From: Pseudomonadota bacterium
Lineage (GTDB): Bacteria > Pseudomonadota > Alphaproteobacteria > Rhizobiales > Xanthobacteraceae
DNA: 21,581 bases
NCBI GenBank assembly: GCA_021779635.1
Contig: JAJYAH010000022.1
Coordinates: 1-21,581, forward strand
Direction of reading: 5' to 3'
Shown here piece by piece: positions 16,052-21,581 of the stretch. The translations under genes were made by a program, and so were the position numbers. Position 1 is the first letter of the stretch, and every line of letters starts with the position of its first letter. The notes under the pieces were generated by a model that worked only from the letters and a program-made list of their open reading frames with translations, ran no database searches and had not been told where the DNA came from.

Positions 16052-17779
16052 TCACAGCGAAAGCTCGCGCTTGCGGCCGATATTCCAGTCCACGCCGCCA
16101 GGACCAGCAATGCCGCTCACTTGCCTGCCGAGTTCCCGCTCCAGCGACGGCAACCAGGGCACAAGCTGAAACCCGAGGCCATTATCGATCATGGCGAAGC
16201 GGCCTGACGAAAGTGACAGCCTTCGGCTGTAAACCCCGGCAACGGAATCTCCTGCCTCGGCAGGCAAATATGCGAGCCCGGTCTCGGAGGCGAGGCGCCG
16301 GCCGACGCTATCGAGCTCGCGGCCACGTAGGGTCGCAACCAGGTTGCGGCCGAGCGTAACCTTGTCCCCGTCCCGGCTCGCGAGTCCCTGCTCAACCAGC
16401 GTGTCGATACGTCGGTCGAGCGCGGCACGGACTTCGCCGCCGAAGCCGGCACGCGAAAGATCGACCGGCTCGCGTGCGACCAGGCGGCGGTCGAGCCAGG
16501 TCGCGCCTTCCGCCCCGACCTGCTGGTCGAGATTGAGGTCCGAGCGGACAGCGAGCGCGATGCGCTGACGGCCCCGTGCGTCCTCAAAGCGCCGCAGTTC
16601 CACAATGCCGCCGACCGGCCCGTCACCCACCGCGTCGATATCGGAGAGTTTCAGGTGATGCACCCGGCCGTCTATTCCGTCGACCACCGCGAAGGCCGTT
16701 GCCTTCAATTCATCATCGAGCCCCCGCGCGACGAGGCGGCCGATCACGGGTTCGCCGTGGCTCTCGCCTTCGAGCGCCCAGGACGACGGCGCGCGTGCGG
16801 CGCCATCCCTGGTCAGGGTTTTGTGCAGCCGCTTGATGATATCGCCGCGCTCGCCCAGCCCCCGCAAGCGCTGCTCGGTGTCCGGGGCGAGAACCCAACG
16901 CGCGGGACCGGCCGGCTCGGCCAGGCCCAACCGCTCAAGCGTGCGCATCCGCCCGATCCGGATTTCCCGCAACGGATCGCGCGCACCATCCCGATCCGGC
17001 CGCAGATCGATGACTCCATCCGCCGCGCCTGCTTGCCGGGCCAGCACCCGATCGATCCGTGTCCAGCGCTCGGCTGTCATATCGGTCTCCAGGCGCTGAC
17101 GGTTCTCGAGCTCTGTTCGCGGGCCGAGTTCACGGGTGACGAGGTCGCCGGCGCGGGCACGCAGACCCGTCGAAATATAGTCGCGGCTGATCACGAGGTC
17201 GTTGCCGTCATCGGCGCGGCCGCGCACGAGGATATGGATATGGGGATGCTCGGTGTTCCAATGGTCGATGGCGACCCAGTCGAGCGGACTACCCAGGTCG
17301 CGCGAGGCCTGGTCCATGAGTTCGCGGGTGAAGCTGCGCAAGCTTTCCAGCTCGCCGGCATCATCAGGTGAGACGATGAACCGGAAATGATGCCGGTCAC
17401 CCTCACAGCGTTCGGTGAAGGCGCGGCCATCGGCCTCGTCTCCGGCCGCATCGAACAGCCTGCCCGCCTCCCCATCCCGGGTGACCCCATCGCGCTGGAG
17501 ATAACCGATATGGGCGCGGAGCGCGCCCGGCGATCGCATGCGGCGCACGACCCGCGCCTTGACGATGGCGCCGCGGGCGCTGTTGTTGAGTAGGCGCGAA
17601 GCCGCAAGGCTCGCCGCGCGGCCGCGCCCAAACGTGCTGCCGCGCCTGGGCCCGCCAGGCGAGAAGCCGCCGGCCTTCTGCGTGGCTTTGAGTGCCTGCG
17701 CCAGGAAGGATTTCGATCGTAGCGATCGGGTCGAGCGAATGCGGCCAGGACGGACACGAAAATCGTCGTTACCGGTCAT
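16052..17779 (-). CDS. VirD2-like relaxase with DUF3363 C-terminal region
   Basis: The 575-residue protein has a basic N-terminus, a probable catalytic tyrosine at Y93 (HIGYLQRDGVTRDG), and the metal-binding histidine cluster DHWNTEHPHIHILV (H173, H178, H180, H182) of MOBP-class relaxases. The rest (about 200-575) matches DUF3363-type tails, ending with a conserved-looking FAMIDNGLGFQLVPW stretch. It would nick oriT, remain covalently attached to the 5' end and lead the strand through TraG. It corresponds in architecture and neighbours to RlxS of the Mesorhizobium ICEMlSymR7A. The candidate oriT lies 130-170 bases upstream of its start. No frameshift or missing catalytic residue is seen. Confidence 0.92.
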   Translation of the reverse strand: MTGNDDFRVRPGRIRSTRSLRSKSFLAQALKATQKAGGFSPGGPRRGSTFGRGRAASLAASRLLNNSARGAIVKARVVRRMRSPGALRAHIGYLQRDGVTRDGEAGRLFDAAGDEADGRAFTERCEGDRHHFRFIVSPDDAGELESLRSFTRELMDQASRDLGSPLDWVAIDHWNTEHPHIHILVRGRADDGNDLVISRDYISTGLRARAGDLVTRELGPRTELENRQRLETDMTAERWTRIDRVLARQAGAADGVIDLRPDRDGARDPLREIRIGRMRTLERLGLAEPAGPARWVLAPDTEQRLRGLGERGDIIKRLHKTLTRDGAARAPSSWALEGESHGEPVIGRLVARGLDDELKATAFAVVDGIDGRVHHLKLSDIDAVGDGPVGGIVELRRFEDARGRQRIALAVRSDLNLDQQVGAEGATWLDRRLVAREPVDLSRAGFGGEVRAALDRRIDTLVEQGLASRDGDKVTLGRNLVATLRGRELDSVGRRLASETGLAYLPAEAGDSVAGVYSRRLSLSSGRFAMIDNGLGFQLVPWLPSLERELGRQVSGIAGPGGVDWNIGRKRELSL

Positions 17780-17904
17780 CTTGGGCTCACAGGGTGAGGA
17801 AAGCTGAGCAACAATGACATCTTGCCATTAGACGGAAGGTGCGCTGGATGTTGCGTAATGTTGGCCATGTGGTTGGAGTTTGCTGCTGTTTCCTGCCCCG
17901 ACCG

Positions 17905-17940
17905 ACCGCACGCACCTTGCGTGCTTTATCCTGCCCTCCT
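17905..17940 (+). other. oriT: Candidate oriT: inverted repeat plus IncP-like nick core
   Basis: On the plus strand GCACGC-ACCTT-GCGTGC (17908-17924) is a perfect 6-bp inverted repeat. Two bases later comes TATCCTGCCC (17927-17936), which fits the IncP/VirD2-type nick consensus YATCCTG|Y, so cleavage is predicted between G17933 and C17934. A dyad just 5' of the nick is the RP4-like arrangement. The site lies in the 508-base gene-free stretch (17780-18287) between the lytic transglycosylase and relaxase genes. A second TCCTGCCC at 17891-17898 lacks the full core. The nick position is a prediction. Confidence 0.65.
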
Positions 17941-18130
17941 CGGTCGCTGGTTCCCAGGGCCCAACTTCCAAGCCAACAGACTCTCGGTACTCGCGGCGAT
18001 TTGCGACAAAATGCAGTTCGGGTCATTGCGGTGGATCCTCCAATAGCGCCTGCCCGAACACGTCGGCTGGTCGCCGATTCACTGCGAAAGAGCCGCCGCG
18101 ACTTGGCAGTTGACTTGCGAAGCCCCCACC

Positions 18131-18218
18131 GTTTGCGAGCGAAGCGAGCGTTTGCGATAGCGATCGTTACCCGAAGGGCCGAGACACCCGTAGGGTGGCT
18201 CGGTGAGGAGCGAAGCGA
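18131..18218 (+). repeat. Structured intergenic repeat element with strong hairpin
   Basis: This gene-free stretch is packed with short repeats. GTTTGCGA occurs twice (near 18131 and 18150) and GAGCGAAGCGA twice (18137-18147 and 18208-18218). Between them CCGAG-A-CACCC-GTA-GGGTG-G-CTCGG (18179-18203) folds into a 10-pair hairpin with one A/G mismatch. No T-run follows on either strand, so it is not a classic terminator. It resembles the interspersed palindromic elements of Bradyrhizobium-type genomes, but I cannot count genomic copies. Confidence 0.5.
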
Positions 18219-18287
18219 CGAGTAGAGCGCGGGCCGAAGGCATCGCCCGATCGTGTTGCAGCGTTTCGAATGCAAACCGGATGTCCG

Positions 18288-19034
18288 TCACGGCGCGTCT
18301 ACACGTTCAACAAAGATGGGAGCTTCCCGCCAAGGAAGCGTACGTCGGTTGCGAGAAGCGGTGTGCTCACCCTGCTCGCCGTCCAGCAATGACGTGACCG
18401 CCGTGACGTAGGCCGTCGTTTCGGATGGAAGCGGCTGTCCTGTCGCGAGGTGCTGTTCATATCGCGACGGACCTGCATGGTAGGCCGCAAGGAAGCCTGC
18501 CGAGCCGAAGCGGTCGTGCATCTCCTTTAGATACGCAGTGCCCGCCAAAATATTATCGCGGGCGTCAAACGGATCGAGACCGAGACCGTAACGAGCGCTG
18601 AGCTCCACCCAAGTGCCAGGCATGAGTTGCATCAGGCCCATTGCGCCGCGAGGCGAGATCGCATGCTCATCGCCACCGCTTTCAATTTTAAGAACGGCAC
18701 GGATCCAACGCGCCGGTAAGGCAAACCGATCGGAGGCCTGATGGATGAGATTGGCGAACCGATCAATGGATTCGCGACGCGACACAGTCTGTGCGCAGGC
18801 GCTCGATTCGAAGAGCGTCGAGGCCGCGATCGCGCACATAAACGGCGCAACAGCCGCGATAACGAGCGGAATGGGTCGGACGGAACGGAGCCATGCAATC
18901 GAGCTCGCTACGTCACGGACATGACTTTTCCATTGCAGGCCGGGCGAGCGCCGTCTGGTTCTTAGATGAGGCCGGTAAGGAAGGGGCGGATACGCCTCAG
19001 AATCACAATTGGCCGGAGTGTCGTGCATGATCAC
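18288..19034 (-). CDS. Conjugation-associated lytic transglycosylase (VirB1-like)
   Basis: The 248-residue protein has a cytoplasmic N-terminus with proline and arginine, a membrane segment or signal (about residues 54-76) and a soluble SLT domain (about 90-215). The catalytic glutamate is E118 in LKIESGGDEHAISPRGAMGL, followed by MQLMPGTW and GTAYLKEMHDRF. The later motif reads AAYHAGP, with histidine where asparagine is usual (AYNAG). It would open peptidoglycan for the mating channel. The start ATG at 19034 overlaps the traF stop by four bases (ATGA), showing coupling; M3 is an alternative. It matches the gene usually found between traF and the relaxase in these elements. Confidence 0.88.
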   Translation of the reverse strand: MIMHDTPANCDSEAYPPLPYRPHLRTRRRSPGLQWKSHVRDVASSIAWLRSVRPIPLVIAAVAPFMCAIAASTLFESSACAQTVSRRESIDRFANLIHQASDRFALPARWIRAVLKIESGGDEHAISPRGAMGLMQLMPGTWVELSARYGLGLDPFDARDNILAGTAYLKEMHDRFGSAGFLAAYHAGPSRYEQHLATGQPLPSETTAYVTAVTSLLDGEQGEHTASRNRRTLPWREAPIFVERVDAP

Positions 19035-19540
19035 TCCTCATAAGTCCAAAAGGGCTCCGCCCTGCCGATCACTGCAGAGGCAGGTAGCGGTCCAAAGTAG
19101 CGACCGTCTAGTGAATCGGCCGACTGCCAGTTCATAACAAAGACGTCGCCATCAGCAATGACGCGGCATCCGTGCCAAACAGGGAGTGGACGGCCTCGTC
19201 CGTCGCGTTCTTGTGCCTGTCCGACATCGATGCCGTCGACGGCGATTGTTAAGCCGTTTCTGCAGACCGTTTGTCCAGGAAGCGCCAACACCCGCTTGAG
19301 CATGGGGACGCCAAGTGGCAGATAGCCATTGAGATCAAGGAATGCCGCGAGAAGATCCGGTGGCTGTACCGCAACAAGTTCGGTGACCGTCAACTTTGTC
19401 ACGGGCAGGAGGCGATAAAGGCCGATTGGAACGCTATTGGATGCGTTCCATATATAGCGTGGTGGCGCTCCTCCGATCGTCGAAAGAAGAAGAACGGTTG
19501 CCACAGATGTCGTCAAAATCGTCGCACAGCGAGCATTCAT
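19031..19540 (-). CDS. traF: TraF-type S26 signal peptidase
   Basis: I place the start at ATG 19540, which overlaps the DUF2840 gene stop (ATGA); the frame is open to 19639 but that would overlap DUF2840. The 169-residue protein has an N-terminal membrane segment (about residues 8-24) and the S26 catalytic pair: S36 in NASNSVPIGLY and K82 in PMLKRVLALPG. A later DVFVMNWQSADSLDGRYFG stretch matches the conserved C-terminal box of TraF/LepB-like peptidases. In IncP plasmids TraF processes and cyclises the TrbC pilin. The trbC gene is outside this window. Confidence 0.9.
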   Translation of the reverse strand: MNARCATILTTSVATVLLLSTIGGAPPRYIWNASNSVPIGLYRLLPVTKLTVTELVAVQPPDLLAAFLDLNGYLPLGVPMLKRVLALPGQTVCRNGLTIAVDGIDVGQAQERDGRGRPLPVWHGCRVIADGDVFVMNWQSADSLDGRYFGPLPASAVIGRAEPFWTYEE

Positions 19541-20052
19541 GACATCACCCGCCGCCGATGGAGCCAGGCTTGATGTCGGGATCGGGTATATGGTCGAGGT
19601 GTTTCGTTGACCGACAATCGGTTGTGCACGTGATGCCAATAGTCGGGTGCTGCGTCGGCAGGATTGACGTCAAGCGCCTCGACAGCATCGATCAGTTGCA
19701 GAACCCGTTCGACCTTCGGCCAGCCGGATAGTCGCAACAGGCTCTCACCGCCGGGCTTGATCCAGGGCACCGTCGAATAGCGCTGCCCCGGCGTCGCTGC
19801 GCGAAGGATATCGATGCGCGATAGCACCGTCCCAAAGTCGTTGGATGTCCAGCGCACGAAAGCGAAGATGCTGCCGGGAGCAAATGACAGGACGCGTCGA
19901 TTGCGGTCGACGAGTTTCTCGGAAACGGAACGACCAAATCGAATGCGGTTCTCGATACGCTTTTCGAGCCAGAGGAGTTCGACTGTCGTGAGATCGCTCA
20001 CGACGACCTCTTTGGTCGAACGGCTCTGAGGATTGTGAACATCTCTCTTCAT
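19537..20052 (-). CDS. DUF2840 family protein of the conjugation operon
   Basis: The 171-residue protein matches the DUF2840 family as I know it: TTVELLWLEKRIENRIRFGR near the N-terminus, RVLSFAPGSIFAFVRWTSND in the middle, and PWIKPGGESLLRLSGWPKVE followed by ALDVNPADAAPDYWHHVHNR. No signal peptide, TM segment or catalytic motif is visible. The family is found almost only in ICE and plasmid transfer operons beside traF, and its function is unknown. The start ATG at 20052 is three bases after the stop of the HTH gene; the stop overlaps traF. The close packing implies one operon running from the HTH gene through the lytic transglycosylase. Confidence 0.88.
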   Translation of the reverse strand: MKRDVHNPQSRSTKEVVVSDLTTVELLWLEKRIENRIRFGRSVSEKLVDRNRRVLSFAPGSIFAFVRWTSNDFGTVLSRIDILRAATPGQRYSTVPWIKPGGESLLRLSGWPKVERVLQLIDAVEALDVNPADAAPDYWHHVHNRLSVNETPRPYTRSRHQAWLHRRRVMS

Positions 20053-20055
20053 CGG

Positions 20056-20334
20056 TCAGCGCCGTTCTTTTCCCGCATAAGGGATAGGAGCGTGCCGTTT
20101 TGCCGGCAGCACGGTGCCAGTACCCTGATCGCTGGTTGACGTCCTGGTACCGACGTCTGCCCATGCATTCAGGTCGGCAACCGCGTAGATCACGCGGCCG
20201 CCGATTTTCCGGTAAGCCGGACCGGTGCCGTAAGTTCGGTGCTTTTCGAGGGTGCGGGGTGAAAGGCTTAAGTATCGGGCTGCCTCGGCAGTCCGCAGGT
20301 ATCGTGGCGATGTAGCGAGGCTCGCATCGGACAT
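20056..20334 (-). CDS. AlpA/RdfS-like HTH protein (probable excisionase/directionality factor)
   Basis: The 92-residue protein carries a winged HTH of the MerR/AlpA (HTH_17) type at residues 11-60 (RYLRTAEAARYLSLSPRTLE, KIGGRVIYAVADLNAWAD). The C-terminal tail is basic and disordered. An SD (CGGAG) lies eight bases before ATG 20334. In ICEMlSymR7A the equivalent gene, rdfS, encodes the recombination directionality factor needed for excision and is activated by FseA. The same order here (activator, HTH, DUF2840/TraF/LT, relaxase) supports that reading. It could also be a plain transcription factor. No integrase gene is in the window to test the pairing. Confidence 0.82.
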   Translation of the reverse strand: MSDASLATSPRYLRTAEAARYLSLSPRTLEKHRTYGTGPAYRKIGGRVIYAVADLNAWADVGTRTSTSDQGTGTVLPAKRHAPIPYAGKERR

Positions 20335-20360
20335 CTGACAATCTCCGTTGCCGTGTGGAG

Positions 20361-20388
20361 CGCCAGCGAGGTCCGTGGCGCGCTGGCG
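20361..20388 (-). promoter_or_regulatory. Perfect 8-bp inverted repeat upstream of the HTH gene
   Basis: CGCCAGCG-N12-CGCTGGCG is a perfect dyad whose near end is 27 bases before the ATG at 20334. It is a candidate operator for the FseA-like activator or for autoregulation by the HTH protein. A TTGTCG (possible -35) overlaps its upstream edge on the minus strand, but no good -10 is visible, which would suit an activator-dependent promoter. Confidence 0.45.
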
Positions 20389-20432
20389 GCGACAATGACG
20401 GAGAAGGGCCTCGAAGGGGGATGCCGAAGATG

Positions 20433-20456
20433 AGGGGGTCTATTTTCGACACCCCT
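20433..20456 (-). terminator. Weak hairpin after the DUF2285 gene
   Basis: AGGGG-T-GTC / GAC-CCCCT forms an 8-pair stem with one bulged base, starting 11 bases after the stop of the DUF2285 frame on the minus strand. There is no T-run after it, so it may slow or partly end transcription, or protect the 3' end of the mRNA. Confidence 0.35.
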
Positions 20457-20466
20457 GAAGGTGGGG

Positions 20467-21241
20467 CTATTTCTTCCGGGATGTGGGACGCAACAGCGCA
20501 CGGTACCCGCCGCGCATCAGAGCGATGCCGTTCTTGACCAGGCGGATGGTCAAGCTGCGAAGATCATGGTCCTTCCAGGAACGACTACGAACGCGCTCCC
20601 TGCCGAACAACCCCTCTGCGATTTCACGATAGCTATATCCCGCTAACCAGGCATCGAGGGCTCGCATCATCAAGACGAGTCGCCGGCGACGCTTGGGAGG
20701 GAGCGCAAGGGGCGACGCACCAAGACGGCGGCCGTCGATGGCGCACCAGAAGCGGTGCGCCGCCTGTAGACGGATGTCGGAATTGGCGTCGAGTGGCAAT
20801 TCGATTAAAAGCGGCGCCCCTTTGGCAGGCATTGCTGGCAGGTAAAGCCGGTGGATTGCGCCTGCCAGCGCCACAACTCCATGCCAGCCATCTGGCCCAT
20901 GGCGAAATTCGCCAGCGGCAAGCCTGGCCCAATCAAGGGCATATTGCCCACCATCGCTGGCCGCGCCGAATTGACGGAGCGACAAGACGGTCGAGAGGGC
21001 TTCAGGTGCCCAGAATATCGATTGCCGGTCGAACGCCTGTTCAGGATCAGCCGCGAAAAGACAACCCCCATTTATGTCGGAATGAGTGCGGCGCCCCATC
21101 CGATTGCGCAGCGGTTGTCAGATTCCTGAAATCTCGCTCGTATTCGCTGTCGCGGCGGAGCCATTCCCAAGCAATATCGGCACCTTCTGCGATTCCGAAG
21201 TTTGCGTAATCTTGCTCTGATCTCCAGTCAACAGCTGACAT
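20467..21241 (-). CDS. FseA-like DUF6499-DUF2285 transcriptional activator, two frames joined by +1 frameshift
   Basis: The first frame begins at ATG 21241 (GGGGAAG SD about five bases upstream) and encodes a DUF6499-like segment (MSAVDWRSEQDYANFGI, IAWEWLRRDSEYERDFRN, KWGLSF) before a TGA at 21047-21049. The second frame continues without pause (AADPEQAFDRQSIFWAPEAL) to a stop at 20467, ending in a DUF2285 domain (SYREIAEGLFGRERV, LRSLTIRLVKNGIALMRGGY). Reading TTT then skipping one base gives the family junction WGLSF-AADPEQ and a 257-residue protein of normal length. FseA of ICEMlSymR7A is made from two ORFs by a +1 programmed frameshift and activates rdfS. I infer the same here. A simple one-base insertion mutation is the alternative. 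Confidence 0.82.
21055..21061 (-). promoter_or_regulatory. Putative +1 programmed ribosomal frameshift site
   Basis: The 0-frame codons read TCT TTT CGC GGC TGA. A tRNA-Phe (anticodon GAA) on TTT can slip one base forward onto TTC and keep good pairing, after which GCG GCT GAT continue the DUF2285 frame. The 0-frame stop follows two codons later. Confidence 0.6.
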
Positions 21242-21247
21242 AACGAC

Positions 21248-21278
21248 TTCCCCATTGCACTGCACTAACGATGGGGAA
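21248..21278 (-). promoter_or_regulatory. Inverted repeat that could hide the activator's SD
   Basis: On the minus strand TTCCCCAT-N15-ATGGGGAA is a perfect 8-bp dyad ending six bases before ATG 21241. The 3' arm is the SD itself (GGGGAA), so as RNA the 5' arm would pair with it and block initiation. The loop has a TGCAC TGCAC direct repeat (plus strand). As DNA it could equally be an operator. No gene is seen between 21242 and 21394. Confidence 0.55.
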
Positions 21279-21394
21279 TTGCAGCCTGATAAATGTGACC
21301 ATTTCTGGTTGCAGCATTCGCGGAAGCCAATGGGGTCATTTGCGTTTTTGATCGGGCTTCAACGGGCTGTCACGTTTTCTTCAAACAAGCTTCA

Positions 21395-21581
21395 TCATTC
21401 GCTCTTCGGCCATCCGCGGGCGAGGAGTTCACGATAACCGTGGCGCGCAGCCCACTTCGCACGCGCCAAATGACTCTCGTAAGCCGCGCGGGCACGAGCT
21501 GGCTCCACGGCAGGATCAATGTGGAGAACAATACTTACGACTTCTTGCCAATCGGCGTTGGCTTTTTCAGCATCCAGGAGT
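21395..21581 (-). CDS. Small DUF2285-like protein, possible QseM-type antiactivator (5' end beyond window)
   Basis: An open frame enters from the right edge and ends at TGA 21395-21397, giving 61 visible residues. They read ADWQEVVSIVLHIDP, then EPARARAAYESHLARAKWAA and RHGYRELLARGWP. This lines up by eye with the end of the DUF2285 domain in the next gene (SYREIAEGLF, LRSLTIRLVKNGIALMRGGY), so I read it as a stand-alone DUF2285-type protein. In ICEMlSymR7A, QseM is a lone DUF2285 domain that binds the DUF6499 part of FseA and blocks activation. The gene lies 154 bases upstream of the activator on the same strand. The N-terminus is missing, and the assignment to QseM rests on context and this short similarity. 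Confidence 0.65.
   Translation of the reverse strand, partial: LLDAEKANADWQEVVSIVLHIDPAVEPARARAAYESHLARAKWAARHGYRELLARGWPKSE

Noticed and set aside
17891..17898. Second TCCTGCCC as an alternative nick site
   Set aside because: It lacks the full YATCCTG core (reads TTTCCTG) and has no inverted repeat just before it.
17787..18275. 162-codon open frame on the minus strand between relaxase and lytic transglycosylase
   Set aside because: Arg/Ser-rich composition, no domain or SD, and it spans the candidate oriT and the structured repeat; best read as noncoding.
21056..21059. Sequencing error as the cause of the frame change
   Set aside because: The run is only four bases long, the site matches a plausible slip sequence, and the same two-domain family is known to use a +1 frameshift. 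Not excluded, but less likely.
21255..21437. 60-codon plus-strand frame at the right end
   Set aside because: Overlaps the dyad ahead of the activator and the end of the DUF2285-like gene on the other strand; no SD or domain.

Overview
The window looks like part of an integrative and conjugative element (ICE), or a related mobile region, from an alphaproteobacterium. The likely group is Nitrobacteraceae/Bradyrhizobiaceae. This rests on the high-GC codon use, the porin type, and the conjugation module: a VirD2-like relaxase with a DUF3363 tail, TraG, TraF, DUF2840, an AlpA-like HTH gene and DUF2285 proteins. Family names come from recognising protein sequence by eye; no database search was run. 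I see no rRNA, tRNA, integrase, CRISPR array or IS element.

Layout. Bases 1-2485 (minus strand) hold a porin whose 3' end lies past the left edge and an exported TPR protein. Bases 2744-9698 (plus strand) hold a divalent-metal resistance cluster: a leader with three tandem dyads, a small His/Cys protein, czcC, czcB, czcA and a CzcD-like cation diffusion facilitator. Bases 9759-11157 (plus) hold a Cys-containing exported protein and an alpha/beta-hydrolase-fold protein that lacks its catalytic serine. Bases 11219-13273 (minus) encode an unusual fusion of a ribbon-helix-helix (RHH) regulator to an MFS transporter. Bases 13520-21581 (minus) form the DNA-processing and control module of conjugation: RHH protein, TraG coupling ATPase, relaxase, a probable oriT, lytic transglycosylase, TraF peptidase, DUF2840 protein, an AlpA/RdfS-like HTH protein, a DUF6499-DUF2285 activator split across two frames, and a partial small DUF2285-like protein. 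The trb mating-pair-formation genes that often follow traG are not in the window; cargo genes lie there instead.

How it fits together. The most informative part is the right end. By analogy with the FseA/QseM/RdfS circuit of the Mesorhizobium ICEMlSymR7A, the small DUF2285-like protein would be an antiactivator, and the split gene would be an FseA-type activator made by +1 ribosomal frameshifting. The HTH protein would be the excisionase/directionality factor that FseA switches on, with the co-directional conjugation genes downstream. Two features are visible directly. The DUF6499 and DUF2285 frames join exactly at a TTT-C slip site, and an 8-bp inverted repeat could hide the Shine-Dalgarno (SD) sequence of the activator. 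A candidate oriT (a 6-bp inverted repeat followed by an IncP-like nick core) lies just upstream of the relaxase gene.
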